From positions 3,001,001 through 3,065,000 of the forward strand of contig CP051235.1 of NCBI GenBank assembly GCA_017794705.1: a stretch of DNA of 64,000 bases, given 5' to 3'. Positions 1 to 8,391 of the stretch are shown piece after piece (the stretch's first letter is position 1; each line of letters starts with the position of its first letter). The position numbers and the translations under genes were made by a program. The notes below the pieces were generated by a model. It was not told where the DNA came from. It ran no database searches and saw nothing but the letters and a program-made list of their open reading frames with translations. This DNA comes from Devosia sp. (GTDB lineage: Bacteria > Pseudomonadota > Alphaproteobacteria > Rhizobiales > Devosiaceae).

Positions 1-508
1 AGGCGCGCGGGACCGTCATGGTGCCGGCCGCGTCGTGATCGATGTGCGGAGCTTCGGCACGGCCCTGGCGGGCGGCGTTGAGCGAATAGAGAAGATAGAT
101 CACCAAGAGGGCGAGGAAGACCAGGCCGTCGATCCAGTTGAGGGTGCCGTCCAGCGCCAGCAGAATCAGAATCAGCGTCATGCCGAGCATGAAGCTGGAG
201 GACCGGCGGATGCCCGGTTCCGTCATCTGGACAGCCGCGAACAGGGCCGGCAGACCGAGCACCACCATGGCGTTGGCGATGTTGGACCCTACGACATTGC
301 CGACCGAAATGTCGGAAGAGCCTTTGAGGGCGGCTTCAAGGGACACGAAGAGTTCGGGTGCAGAGGTGCCCATGGAAATGATGGTGAGACCCACCACGAT
401 CTCGGGAACACCAAGTCGGCGGGCAATGGCCACGCCTCCACGCACCAAGGCGTCGCCTGCAACGGTCAGCAGGACCAGACCTGCGATGAGGGTGGCGAAG
501 GCGAGCAT
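1..508 (-). CDS. Calcium/sodium antiporter (CaCA family), N-terminal part
   Basis: Inner-membrane cation exchanger of the K+-independent Na+/Ca2+ type (YrbG/CaxA-like). The start is the ATG at 506-508, preceded by AAAGG and by an in-frame stop 24 bases upstream. About 169 residues are visible before the window edge cuts the gene. The first alpha-repeat is clear: a GTSAPELFVS block near residue 49, followed by GNVVGSNIAN, the ion-binding signature of CaCA exchangers, between hydrophobic helices. A second hydrophobic stretch follows, then a charged loop with Asp/His residues at the truncated end, where the cytoplasmic loop between the two repeats is expected. The second repeat must lie outside the window. 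Family assignment is firm; the transported ion is inferred from the family. Confidence 0.88.
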   Translation of the reverse strand, partial: MLAFATLIAGLVLLTVAGDALVRGGVAIARRLGVPEIVVGLTIISMGTSAPELFVSLEAALKGSSDISVGNVVGSNIANAMVVLGLPALFAAVQMTEPGIRRSSSFMLGMTLILILLALDGTLNWIDGLVFLALLVIYLLYSLNAARQGRAEAPHIDHDAAGTMTVPRA

Positions 509-649
509 GAGAACCTTTGGCTTTTGGACTTAAGTCGGTGAGGAACAAGCGAAATACAAGAGGTATCCGGTTATTGTTGTGATCCAATTTGCGCAAGTCG
601 CTTTATCGGGGATTGGGGTGCGGATAGGCTTGATCAGGGAGAAGCGCCG

Positions 650-1246
650 ATGATGACCAACACGCACATGCTGGTGGCGGCGGCGGCTACGGGCCGGCCG
701 CAGTTGCGGTGGTGGCATCTGACGCTGGCGTGGCTGGGCGGTATCGTTCCAGATCTCAATATTTTCGTGATGATCGCCTGGGCGCGGATATCCCGGTTCA
801 CCGGCAACATGTGGCGGGAGCCGGAGGGCCTTTACTGGCAGCAGCCCTGGCAGACGTACTCGGCAATTCTCAATTCCATGCCGCTGTGGGCGGCGGGACT
901 GGGCGTTGGATACTGGCTTTTCCGCGCTTCCGAGAAATTGAAGGAGTGGGGCCGTGGGCTGATGATCCTGTGCGGCGGGTGCCTTTTGCATGTGAAGATG
1001 GATTTCCCGGTGCACACCGATGACGCGCATGTGCATTTCTGGCCCCTCTCCGAATGGCGATTTCACGGGCCGGTTTCCTACTATCGCGGGTCTCAGTTTG
1101 GCGACGTTGTCGGCACGATTGAACTGGTCCTCGGGGTGGGGCTGGCGGCGTTCATCATATTCAGGTTTCCGCAGTGGCCAATGCGGCTGATGGCGCTGCT
1201 GCTCGTCGCGCCTTATTTCCTCCGGGTCGGGCGGCTGTTTTTCTAG
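650..1246 (+). CDS. Integral membrane protein, DUF457/YdjM-like (putative membrane-bound metal-dependent hydrolase)
   Basis: A 198-residue protein. The ATG at 650 has a good upstream GGGAGAAG. It has about four hydrophobic helices. An N-terminal THMLVAAA segment, a GGIVPDLNIF motif and a central HTDDAHVHFWPLS cluster place conserved His/Asp residues next to membrane segments. That arrangement resembles the DUF457 family often labelled membrane-bound metal-dependent hydrolase; enzymatic activity is not established for such proteins. It converges on the DUF1176 gene, overlapping it by four bases (1243-1246). The function is unknown; the membrane location is clear from the sequence. Confidence 0.7.
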   Translation: MMTNTHMLVAAAATGRPQLRWWHLTLAWLGGIVPDLNIFVMIAWARISRFTGNMWREPEGLYWQQPWQTYSAILNSMPLWAAGLGVGYWLFRASEKLKEWGRGLMILCGGCLLHVKMDFPVHTDDAHVHFWPLSEWRFHGPVSYYRGSQFGDVVGTIELVLGVGLAAFIIFRFPQWPMRLMALLLVAPYFLRVGRLFF

Positions 1247-2271
1247 TCGCTTTCTTCCTTTGCCGAAAAGACGATCGGGAAAGTCTCGATCCCGCCCGCG
1301 GCGTCGCATTCGCCCTTGTAGGCATACTCGAGCATTTTGAAACTGTAGCCGGTCCATTGCCAGCGGCCGAAGCTGCCGCAATCGCCAATGCCCCGGCCCT
1401 TGTAGAAGGCGGTCAGCACCCCGGTTTGCGGGTCATAGTCGGGATTGACGAGGAAGGCGGTTCCAGACCAGCCGAGGGTGTCGGTGTACTCTGCAAAGAA
1501 GCGCTGGGACAGCCAGTCTTCCTGCTGTGTCCAGACCGTGTAGATGAAATTGTAGGCGCCAGCCGAGCAGGGCAGGAACCAGATCCTGCCGCTTTCGATT
1601 TCAGCCTCAATCACTTCGTCGGCATGCGGCAGGACTTCGAAGGGCTCGCATTCGCCGCCCGAGAGGTGCCGGCGCAGCAACTCAGCAGGAATGCTGGCGG
1701 GGTGTGAGGCGCTGACAGGGGTCAACCCGGCCGGTGCCGGACCGGTGACCCGCTCAGCGCCGACGCGGCGCTGCTGTTCGTCGATCCACAAAAGAGCCGC
1801 GGTGAGACCGCGCAGGGAAAACGTGGCCGTGCGGCTTTCCCCGGCCTCATCGGCGAACATGACGCGCAGGCTGTCGCCCGGCCCCATGGCGTCGAAAAGC
1901 GACTGGGCCGGATCGTTCATGAAGTAGAACTCATTGATCGAGCCGAAGGCGCCGGCTTCATAGGGCGGAGAGAAGCTGAATGGCGTGTTGTCGACGGTGA
2001 CGTCAAACCGTTCGTTCAGACCCGGCATGGCTGCCACTGCGGTGAACGACAGTTCCCAATAGGGCGACTCAGCGGGGCGGCCGACCCGGAAAATGTAGTC
2101 GGCATCCACGCCAGCGGTTGAGTCGGTATTGTCGTAGGCCAGCGCCGAACAATAGCCATCGGTGCGGCAGGCGGCCAGCCAATCCTGGAAATAGCGGCGG
2201 GTTTCCTGCGCTGCGGCGGTTTGCCAGGGCAGGATCACGACCAGAAAGCAGAAGGTGATCAGGCGTTTCAA
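1243..2271 (-). CDS. DUF1176 domain-containing periplasmic protein
   Basis: About 342 residues from a TTG start at 2271 that is preceded by AGAGG. The longer in-frame ATG would run into the divergent gene at 2379 and place the signal sequence internally, so the TTG is preferred. The N-terminus is a signal peptide (LITFCFLVVILPW, cleavage near AAAQE). The mature part contains the YFQDWLAACRTDGYCSALAY segment typical of DUF1176, and paired cysteines (CRTDGYC, CEPF, LPCS, GDCG, GECD) that suggest periplasmic disulfides. The C-terminal half, with FLPCSAGAYN and a GRGIGDCGSFG motif, also matches the family. The biological role is unknown. It stands alone and is divergent from the small Gly-rich protein at 2379. 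Confidence 0.82.
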   Translation of the reverse strand: MKRLITFCFLVVILPWQTAAAQETRRYFQDWLAACRTDGYCSALAYDNTDSTAGVDADYIFRVGRPAESPYWELSFTAVAAMPGLNERFDVTVDNTPFSFSPPYEAGAFGSINEFYFMNDPAQSLFDAMGPGDSLRVMFADEAGESRTATFSLRGLTAALLWIDEQQRRVGAERVTGPAPAGLTPVSASHPASIPAELLRRHLSGGECEPFEVLPHADEVIEAEIESGRIWFLPCSAGAYNFIYTVWTQQEDWLSQRFFAEYTDTLGWSGTAFLVNPDYDPQTGVLTAFYKGRGIGDCGSFGRWQWTGYSFKMLEYAYKGECDAAGGIETFPIVFSAKEESD

Positions 2272-2378
2272 CTGTGGACCTCTACATGCAATTCGCTGTT
2301 CTGTTTGGCCATGATAAGCTAAACAAATGAGGCGAGGGGAAGTCTTTGGGCTTTCTGCAACAAAGGGGAGTATGAATA

Positions 2379-2720
2379 ATGGAATCTCTTGTTCCGATAA
2401 TTGTTCAGCTTGTTGCCGGTGCAATTGGCGGTGGCGCGCTGGGGCAGCTTGTGAAGAATGTCAACCTCGGCACGGTGGGCAATATCATCGCCGGGGCGAT
2501 CGGGGGTGTCGGCGGCACCTGGCTGGCAACGATGATACCCGGGCTGGACGGACTTGTGTCCGGGGCGGCCCAGGTTGCGGCAGACGGTGGTGCCGAGGCG
2601 ATGAGCGGGCTTGATATGGGGGCGCTGGTCGGGCAGGGCGCGACCGGGCTTGTCGGCGGCGGGCTGCTGACGGCGATTGCCGGTCTGATCAAGAACTCGA
2701 TGGGCGGCAGCAACAGCTGA
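2379..2720 (+). CDS. Small Gly/Ala-rich hydrophobic protein
   Basis: A 113-residue protein made largely of small residues. It contains glycine-zipper-like stretches (AGAIGGGALGQL, AGAIGGVGGTWLATM, GATGLVGGGLLTAIAGL) that could form membrane-associated helices. The start is the ATG at 2379, shortly after a purine-rich AAAGGGG stretch in the leader. No catalytic motif and no classical signal peptide are seen. A strong intrinsic terminator follows at 2743-2779, so it is probably a monocistronic unit divergent from the DUF1176 gene. Proteins of this composition are common in Alphaproteobacteria and remain uncharacterised. No function is proposed. Confidence 0.7.
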   Translation: MESLVPIIVQLVAGAIGGGALGQLVKNVNLGTVGNIIAGAIGGVGGTWLATMIPGLDGLVSGAAQVAADGGAEAMSGLDMGALVGQGATGLVGGGLLTAIAGLIKNSMGGSNS

Positions 2721-2742
2721 GCCGACATTCCACGTAGACCGG

Positions 2743-2779
2743 GCGTCCCGGTATGATGCCGGGGCGCTTTTTGTTGTTT
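2743..2779 (+). terminator. Intrinsic terminator after the Gly-rich protein gene
   Basis: A ten-base-pair stem (arms 2743-2752 and 2758-2767, two G-T pairs) with a five-base loop is followed by a T-rich tract TTTTTGTTGTTT. It ends only about ten bases before the start codon of the next transporter gene. Confidence 0.8.
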
Positions 2780-2789
2780 GAGTGATGTC

Positions 2790-3707
2790 ATGACCGCTGA
2801 AACTTCCCCAGACTCCGCGGCCGGCAACAGCCGGGGCATTCTGCTGGCGGTGATTGCGATGCTGGTTTTCGGGCTGCAGGATGCTGTCGCCAAGATGCTG
2901 GTGCAGGACTATTCGCCGTTCCAGATCTCGATGATGCGGTTCTGGGCCTTTGCGGCGGTGGCCTTGTTCATGGTCAGCCGCAAGGCGCCGCTGTCGCAGG
3001 CGTTCAAATCGGCGTCGCCGCGGCTGCAGATATTCCGGGCGGCGCTGCTGATCGCCGACATCTGGATGTTCGCCTTTGCGGTGAAGACCGTGCCGCTGGG
3101 CGAACTGGCGGCGATCTCGCTGATCTATCCCTTGTTGGTGACCCTGCTGGCTGTGATCTTTCTGGGCGAAAGAGTCGGCGTGTTCCGGGTAGCGGCGGTG
3201 GTTTCCGGCTTTTGCGGCGCGCTGCTGATTGTTCGGCCGGGAGGAATACCGCTCGACTGGGGTGTGCTGTTCGCCGTGCTGTCCGCGGCGTTCTACGCGG
3301 GCTATATCGTTTGTACGCGGATGGTGGCGCAGCAGGATTCGACCGCCACAAGCATGGTCTATGTCGGGGTGGTGGGGCTGGTGATGACCTCGGCGGTTGG
3401 CGTGTTCTTCTTCGAGCCGATGGACATGAACGGGCTGTTGCTGCTGGCGGTGATCATGGCGACAACGATTGCGGCGCATACGCTGATGATGGAGGCGCTG
3501 AGACATGCGCCGGCGAGTGTGTTGCAGCCGTTCAGCTATCTGGGCCTGCCGTGGGCGATCGTTCTGAGTTTTGTGCTGTTCGGTCACCTGATCGATCCGA
3601 TCTCGCTGCTTGGCGCGGTGATCGTCGCGGGGGCCGGACTGGTGGTCTGGGCACGGGAGCGGCAGCGCAAGGTGAAAATCCCCAAGACGGTGTCGCCGAC
3701 CCACTGA
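2790..3707 (+). CDS. DMT-superfamily (EamA) transporter
   Basis: About 305 residues from the ATG at 2790; an in-frame TTG at 2778 would add four residues. Ten hydrophobic helices form two EamA repeats. Repeat one contains AVAKMLVQDYSPFQISMMRF and the PLGELAAISLIYPLLVTLLA helix pair; repeat two contains an ASVLQPFSYLGLPWAIVLSF segment. These are typical of drug/metabolite exporters of the inner membrane. The substrate cannot be deduced. There is no clear Shine-Dalgarno sequence, and an intrinsic terminator lies immediately upstream, so its own transcription signal is not obvious. A second EamA transporter lies at 38120-39010. Confidence 0.85.
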   Translation: MTAETSPDSAAGNSRGILLAVIAMLVFGLQDAVAKMLVQDYSPFQISMMRFWAFAAVALFMVSRKAPLSQAFKSASPRLQIFRAALLIADIWMFAFAVKTVPLGELAAISLIYPLLVTLLAVIFLGERVGVFRVAAVVSGFCGALLIVRPGGIPLDWGVLFAVLSAAFYAGYIVCTRMVAQQDSTATSMVYVGVVGLVMTSAVGVFFFEPMDMNGLLLLAVIMATTIAAHTLMMEALRHAPASVLQPFSYLGLPWAIVLSFVLFGHLIDPISLLGAVIVAGAGLVVWARERQRKVKIPKTVSPTH

Positions 3708-3709
3708 GG

Positions 3710-4297
3710 TCAGCTTGCGAGCAGTGCATGGACCCGTTCCCTGAGGACGGGCAAAAGGTCGGTTTCGAACCAGGGGTTCTTTTTCTGCCAGCCCTGGGTA
3801 CGCCAGCTGGGGTGGGGCAGCGGCAGGTAGTTCTCGGGCAGATAATCCGAAAAGCGGGAGACTGTTTCGGTGAGGGTCTTGCCGCGTCGCTTGCCGAGAT
3901 AGCGGGCCTGGGCGTACTGGCCGATCAATAATGTGAGCTGGATTTCGGGCAGTTCTGCCGCGAGCGGCGGGTGCCAGAGCGGGGCGCATTCGGGGCGGGG
4001 CGGCTGATCTCCGCCGTTCGGGAGGACGCCGGGATAACAGAAGCCCATGGGCATGATGGCGACGCGGCGCTCGTCGTAGAAGGTTTCCTTGTCGAGTTGA
4101 AGCCAGTCGCGGAGGCGGTCACCGGAGCGGTCATTCCAGGGGATGCCGCTTTCGTGGACTTTCGTGCCGGGCGCCTGGCCGATGATCATGAGTTTTGCCG
4201 AGGATGCGGCGCGGACGATGGGGCGCGGGCCGAGCGGGAGATGGGCGGCGCAGACCGTGCAGGCGCGGATATCCTTGAGGAGGGACTGCAAAGTCAT
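3710..4297 (-). CDS. Uracil-DNA glycosylase family protein
   Basis: A 195-residue UDG-superfamily protein, expected to remove uracil from DNA as the first step of base-excision repair. Motif A appears as IIGQAPGTKVHESGIPWND near residues 38-56, and the DNA-intercalating motif near the C-terminus as PLPHPSWR. Between them is a LLIGQYAQARYLG strand-helix typical of the COG1573-like single-domain members. An N-terminal CTVCAAHLP pair of cysteines resembles the Fe-S-binding or vestigial cysteines of family 4/5 enzymes, but the full four-cysteine set is not seen. Its start overlaps the end of the upstream two-helix membrane protein by four bases (ATGA), so the two are probably co-transcribed. Confidence 0.85.
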   Translation of the reverse strand: MTLQSLLKDIRACTVCAAHLPLGPRPIVRAASSAKLMIIGQAPGTKVHESGIPWNDRSGDRLRDWLQLDKETFYDERRVAIMPMGFCYPGVLPNGGDQPPRPECAPLWHPPLAAELPEIQLTLLIGQYAQARYLGKRRGKTLTETVSRFSDYLPENYLPLPHPSWRTQGWQKKNPWFETDLLPVLRERVHALLAS

Positions 4298-4530
4298 CGC
4301 CGGAAGCGCCCGACGAGTGCCAGCGTGCCACCGACCAAAAGCAGGACGAACCCGAGAACAAGACCGATACCGGCGAGGGGCAGGCTGAACATGTAGATCA
4401 GGCCCTGGGTGGTATTGAGGGTGGCGTCAGGTGACGAGATCATTGCGATCGGGATGAACGACAGGGCGGTGAGGATCACGCCGGAAATCAGCGTGATGCG
4501 GGCCCAGCTGCGGGACTTTTCACCTGCCAT
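4294..4530 (-). CDS. Small two-helix membrane protein
   Basis: A 78-residue protein with two long hydrophobic helices (ITLISGVILTALSFIPIAMI and PLAGIGLVLGFVLLLVGG) separated by a short polar loop, ending in a basic FRR tail. The ATG at 4530 has a good GGGGAG upstream. Its stop codon overlaps the start of the uracil-DNA glycosylase gene, indicating translational coupling. No family is recognised and no function is proposed beyond inner-membrane location. Confidence 0.75.
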   Translation of the reverse strand: MAGEKSRSWARITLISGVILTALSFIPIAMISSPDATLNTTQGLIYMFSLPLAGIGLVLGFVLLLVGGTLALVGRFRR

Positions 4531-4667
4531 TGTTCTCCCCTTTCGGGCTGCAGATTACACGCAAATTCAGGGGCGGGAAGAGGACCGGGCAACCAATCGC
4601 GGGGTTGTGCGTTGAGGAAGGAGCAGGGTTGCGCGTGGCGCGTCCGGAACGAGAAAGGGAAATCCTC

Positions 4668-4937
4668 ATGAAAAAACTAGCAGCAGCATTTGTCATTCTG
4701 ACCGGCGCCCTGGCGCTGGCCGGGTGCTCGGCGACCGAGCGCGGAGCGGCCTTTGGCGCGGCGACCGGCGCCGTGATCGGCGGAGCCACCACCGGCACCG
4801 TGCAGGGCGCGGCGATCGGCGCCGGCATCGGCGGCGTGACCGGCGCTCTTATCGGCCGGGTCGGCGACAGCGAGACCCGCTGCGTCTACGAATATCCGAA
4901 CGGCGACCGCTACATCGCGGACTGCCCGGTCGGGTGA
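4668..4937 (+). CDS. Small glycine-zipper lipoprotein
   Basis: An 89-residue predicted lipoprotein. The MKKLAAAFVILTGALALAGC leader ends in a lipobox with Cys at residue 20. The mature part starts with an Ala/Gly-rich zipper (GAAFGAATGAVIGGATTG, then GAGIGGVTGALIG) like the YMGG/OmpA-type Gly-zipper domain that inserts in or packs on membranes, and ends with a short cysteine-containing tail (CVYEYPNGDRYIADCPVG). The ATG at 4668 follows GAGAAAGGGAAATCCTC. A terminator follows at 4964. It is probably a peripheral cell-envelope protein; its precise role is unknown. Confidence 0.82.
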   Translation: MKKLAAAFVILTGALALAGCSATERGAAFGAATGAVIGGATTGTVQGAAIGAGIGGVTGALIGRVGDSETRCVYEYPNGDRYIADCPVG

Positions 4938-4963
4938 TTTGAAGCGATAGATTTGAGAATTTG

Positions 4964-4999
4964 AACCGCGGGGTTTCGGCTCCGCGGTTTCTCTTTTTT
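4964..4999 (+). terminator. Intrinsic terminator after the lipoprotein gene
   Basis: Eight-base-pair stem (4964-4971 with 4982-4989) and a T-rich run at 4990-4999. Confidence 0.75.
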
Positions 5000-5146
5000 G
5001 TCTCGCTTTGTTTTGTCTCACGGCGCGCACCGTTGCGGGCATGACGGCGCTAAAGCCGCGCCTATGCCCTCCACTGCGCCTCCGACGGGGCGGCGAAATT
5101 GTTCGCCCATAGCCCTGCGAGCGCAGCTCTCCGGGCGTTCTTCCCT

Positions 5147-5171
5147 TCAATCGGTCCACCGGACCGATTGA
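5147..5171. repeat. Perfect palindromic repeat, 11-bp arms
   Basis: Arms at 5147-5157 and 5161-5171 around the triplet ACC (core AATCGGTCC-ACC-GGACCGATT). The same architecture (arm-CACC/CACT-arm) recurs at 9945-9967 and 10076-10100 with different arm sequences, which suggests compensatory evolution within one repeat family. Confidence 0.7.
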
Positions 5172-5552
5172 TCCCGTCGAAGACGGGCCGGTCATCACTC
5201 CTCGCTTTCTTGGTGGTCTCGCTGTCGAACCGTGCAACCGGTTTCCACTTTCACTGACAGCGCTCCGGTTGCTCGTCCCGTTCCTTGCTGGCGAATGAAC
5301 CGTTTGGGTCGTGGCTGCGTCTGAGGAGGTAACTGAACCTCTTGAGACTGCTCCGATGACCCGCCCTTTCAAAAAGCTGTTTTCGCTCCTGCCCGAGATT
5401 GCGCTTCTGATTGTCATCTTCAGTACTGGTCACTCACAGGCGGGGACGTCGCGGGTGAGTTCGCTGTTGATGGGGATGCAGGTTACGGCGGTTGATGTCG
5501 TGCCGTCTTTTACGCCACAAGCCTGATCGAGGCACAGCATTCCTCCATCCTC

Positions 5553-5690
5553 CAGCGTCATACTCGGGCTCGACCCGAGTATCCATGAAGCGGTGCCCCG
5601 AGATGGGGGTTCATGATTGTTACGAACGTCTGCGGCTTGTGCCAGCTCATCATGGACCCTCGGGTCAAGCCCGAGGGTGACGCGAGAAAT
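5553..5690. repeat. Inverted pair of dispersed alphaproteobacterial palindromic repeats
   Basis: Copy one, plus orientation, has nine-base arms 5560-5568 and 5574-5582 (core CTCGGGCTCGACCCGAG) followed by ATCCATGA. Copy two, in opposite orientation, has arms 5656-5664 and 5670-5678 with TCATGGACCC on its left. The consensus resembles a repeat scattered through many alphaproteobacterial genomes. About 73 bases separate the two palindromes, a BIME-like arrangement. Confidence 0.7.
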
Positions 5691-6199
5691 TGAGGCAGCC
5701 GTGAGTGCCACACGGGAACTCCTGTGGTTTTGGAAGAATAGAGCGGGCGCGGGGCGATGGGTGCCTCGATCCTTATGTAGTTATGAGGCGCTCAACGCCC
5801 CGCGCAACCGGGGTTTGTGGTTTATGACGATCAGGCCGGGGCCCTCCGGAGCCCCGCGGCTGCACCATGCCCTTGTTCTGTCCAGTTGCCGGACTCTAGA
5901 CCGACTTCCCGGACGGGCATTTCTTTTAGTCAGTCAGTCGAACCGAATAACCGGTTCCCACTTTTTCTGACTGACCTCCTGAATCACGAGCCAAAACAAA
6001 CGCCCGTGAAGCGTCCTATGCTTACCCCCTGGCCGAGGGCTACCTGACCGGTTTCACCTGGAGAACGGCGACCCGAACCCCACACCGGCCCGATTCTGCT
6101 GACCGTTCGTCGCGACCACGCTCAGTGCAGAACCGTGATTGGGAGTATGCAGGAGGAATTTGGAGCGGGGATAACTTTCAAGCGTTCGGCGAGGCCGGG

Positions 6200-6275
6200 G
6201 AGAATGTCCGGTGGACATTCGAGAGCGCAGAAAGGCCATGAGAGCTGCGCTCGAATGGCTCCGGCGGCGGGGATC
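6200..6275 (+). repeat. Left copy of the island-flanking repeat
   Basis: Contains GTCCGGTGGAC, AAGGCCATGAGAGCTG and CTCGAATGGC in order. The reverse complement of 9905-9959 carries the same three blocks in the same order with few changes. The two copies are therefore inverted relative to each other and bracket the restriction-modification genes. Confidence 0.65.
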
Positions 6276-6346
6276 GCACTGGCTTTGGAAATAGAAAATT
6301 TTATATATGCTGTGAGCAGTGGTTCTGAATTTCAAAGGTTGATTCG

Positions 6347-7375
6347 TTGAAGTGCATTAGCTTGTTTTCCGGTGCAGGCGGACTGGATGTTGGCGCCACC
6401 CTCGCAGGAGCAAAAATCGTGGCCTGCATAGAAAACGATCACGATTCGGCCGCCACGTTGAGACTAAACGCCGAAGTTCGAGAATGGAAAGTCATCGAAA
6501 AAGACATCCGGCAAGTTGAGTTCTCCAATTGGATAGACGGCAAGGATGCAATTTTGATTGGGGGGCCACCTTGTCAACCTTTCTCCAAGAACGGTTATTG
6601 GGTTAAAAATGACAATCGTCTGATTGAAGACGACCCCAGAAACATGCTGGGCCAGTACCTGCGCGCAGTAAGTGAGTTGCGGCCTAGGGGATTTCTCTTC
6701 GAGAATGTGGAAAGCATAAGACACCCAACAAATCGGCCTGCTTTCGAGAAGTTTGTAGGTACAGCCGAACAGCTTGGTTACGCTTGCACGGTATTTCATG
6801 CCAATTCCGCTGACTTTGGAGTGCCTCAGAAACGAAAGAGAGTTTTCGTTTTCGGCGTTAGAGGCGCAAAAAATGGAATCTCTGTGCCACATCGAACACA
6901 TGCGGATCCTGCGAAACCTGATCTCTTAAATGGCTTCAAACCCTACGAGGGTGTCGGAGAGTTCATCGCAAAGTATGACCAAGAGAAATTTGCGGAGCCA
7001 CAAGAAGATGCGAGCAAAGGAACGTATTATAAAGAATTAATTCATGTCCCGGCGGGCAAGAATTATATCGCTTTGTCAAAGTTAGAAAATTACGACGGTC
7101 GTACATTTCGCGCTGGAGGACGGTTCTGGAATTTTTTACATAAGTTGCACCCTGATCAACTGTCAATAACGATCGCAGCCCAACCTGGCCCGTGGGTGGG
7201 GCCATTTCACTGGAAGAATCGTAGACTCCGCGCCCCAGAGATCGCAGCTATTCAGACATTTCCGGAGAATTACAAATTTTTTGGAAACAGACGCTCTATT
7301 CAGAAGCAGATTGGAAATGCAGTCCCAGTACTATTGGGTGAAAGAATGGTGAAACATTTATTAGAGAATTTGTGA
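6347..7375 (+). CDS. DNA (cytosine-5-)-methyltransferase of a restriction-modification operon
   Basis: A 342-residue C5-cytosine methyltransferase. Motif I is FSGAGGLD (residues 7-14), motif IV GGPPCQPFS with the catalytic Cys at about residue 76, motif VI ENVES (about 119-123), motif VIII QKRKRVFVFG (about 161-170) and motif X QIGNAVPVLL near the C-terminus. All key residues are present. The target-recognition region between VIII and IX is short, about 100 residues. The start is TTG at 6347 with AAAGG eight bases upstream; no in-frame ATG fits better. The stop overlaps the start of the HNH gene (TGATG). GC content is clearly lower than in the flanking genes, indicating horizontal transfer. 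Confidence 0.95.
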   Translation: MKCISLFSGAGGLDVGATLAGAKIVACIENDHDSAATLRLNAEVREWKVIEKDIRQVEFSNWIDGKDAILIGGPPCQPFSKNGYWVKNDNRLIEDDPRNMLGQYLRAVSELRPRGFLFENVESIRHPTNRPAFEKFVGTAEQLGYACTVFHANSADFGVPQKRKRVFVFGVRGAKNGISVPHRTHADPAKPDLLNGFKPYEGVGEFIAKYDQEKFAEPQEDASKGTYYKELIHVPAGKNYIALSKLENYDGRTFRAGGRFWNFLHKLHPDQLSITIAAQPGPWVGPFHWKNRRLRAPEIAAIQTFPENYKFFGNRRSIQKQIGNAVPVLLGERMVKHLLENL

Positions 7376-8391
7376 TGCCGTTTGAAAATTCACTTTTATA
7401 CTACTTCGTTAGAGATGCGCTAAGGCCCTATTCGGAAGACTTTCGAATGCTGAGCCGCAATAATCCCACGAAATTCATCCTGAATGGTGTGCGATTTTCA
7501 ACTCACGTTTCTTACGTCCACGACTCTGGCAACACTCGCGAAAATGACGACGAGGTTCGTATTCAAATTGGTCGTCGGCATATCGAAGAGCAACGTGAAA
7601 ATGCCAAAGATGGCGTGCATGTTGCCTTCTTGGGTTTCTTTGAAGGCGGGAACACTTTTATCGCTTGGGACCCGCGACATGTTTTCTCGCTTGAGGCAAA
7701 GAAAGTTGTGTCGGTTTATGGTCGTCAATCTCAACTTGATACGGTGGATGTTAGGCGCGCAGCAGTTCACCAATTTCGTGCAATGTTATTGGGGGAGCAA
7801 AGTTTTGCCATTGCTTTGCCGACTGAGGCGTTGGGCTTCTATCTCGAAAATGTGGAACGTTTTCATCGATTGCCGAGCGAAGAGGCCATTGTTCGACTGA
7901 TGGATGGTCATCAAGGTTCATTCGAGGCAGAACTGGTTGGGACAGAAGGGGAGTTTGACGTTGAAGCAAATGGAGTGAGGGAGCGATTCACATTTACTCG
8001 GAAAGCGTACCCGAGAGACCCAAAGTTCAAAAAATGGGTTTTGGATGCCTATGAAAAAACTTGTTGTGTTTGTGGTAGGCAACTCGGGGTCGTGCAAGCT
8101 GCGCATATTGTCCCTCATTCTGAAGAGAACTCCGCGAACAGCGTTCAGAATGGCTTGGCCATGTGCATAGAGCACCACAGACTTTATGATGATGCATTAC
8201 TTTTGCCCGGGCCTGGACAAGAGTTGGTGTTCAATCCACAGCGTGCTGCCTACTTGACTCAAACTCAGCAGAGCAGAGGTTTAGACGAAATTGAGTTACT
8301 TCATGGAAGGAAATTCAGCGTGCCGCCTGAAGCAGGTAAGCAACCCAAAGACGAATATCTCGCAAGGGGTCTCCAACTCCGAATGGGTTAA
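7375..8391 (+). CDS. HNH endonuclease, probable restriction enzyme of the operon
   Basis: A 338-residue protein from the ATG at 7375 (a GTG three bases earlier is possible), translationally coupled to the methyltransferase. The C-terminal third has a canonical HNH/Zn fold: CCVCG (about 231-235), QAAHIVPHS (about 243-251), a conserved Asn in SVQNGLAMC, and EHHRLYD, giving two CxxC-like knuckles and the His-Asn-His set. The N-terminal 210 residues have no recognised domain and probably provide DNA-site recognition. Position between two DNA methyltransferases argues strongly for a restriction endonuclease. Codon use is AT-rich like its neighbours. The site specificity is unknown. Confidence 0.85.
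   Translation: MPFENSLLYYFVRDALRPYSEDFRMLSRNNPTKFILNGVRFSTHVSYVHDSGNTRENDDEVRIQIGRRHIEEQRENAKDGVHVAFLGFFEGGNTFIAWDPRHVFSLEAKKVVSVYGRQSQLDTVDVRRAAVHQFRAMLLGEQSFAIALPTEALGFYLENVERFHRLPSEEAIVRLMDGHQGSFEAELVGTEGEFDVEANGVRERFTFTRKAYPRDPKFKKWVLDAYEKTCCVCGRQLGVVQAAHIVPHSEENSANSVQNGLAMCIEHHRLYDDALLLPGPGQELVFNPQRAAYLTQTQQSRGLDEIELLHGRKFSVPPEAGKQPKDEYLARGLQLRMG

Larger units (their letters stand above)
5000..6346. other. Gene-poor 1.3-kb stretch rich in palindromic repeats
   Basis: No ORF here has a credible family, start or codon pattern; all are short. The stretch holds several perfect or near-perfect inverted repeats (5147-5171, 5560-5582, 5656-5678), accession-like degenerate segments around ACCGGTTTCCAC/ACCGGTTCCCAC (5238-5250 and 5950-5965), and a copy of a longer repeat at 6200-6275 that reappears inverted beside uvrB. 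It forms the left border of the low-GC restriction-modification island. GC drops noticeably only after about 6280. Confidence 0.7.

Noticed and set aside
5000..6346. Short ORFs in the repeat-rich stretch
   Set aside because: Up to about 117 codons, but overlapping palindromic repeats in several frames, with no ribosome site or recognisable product.
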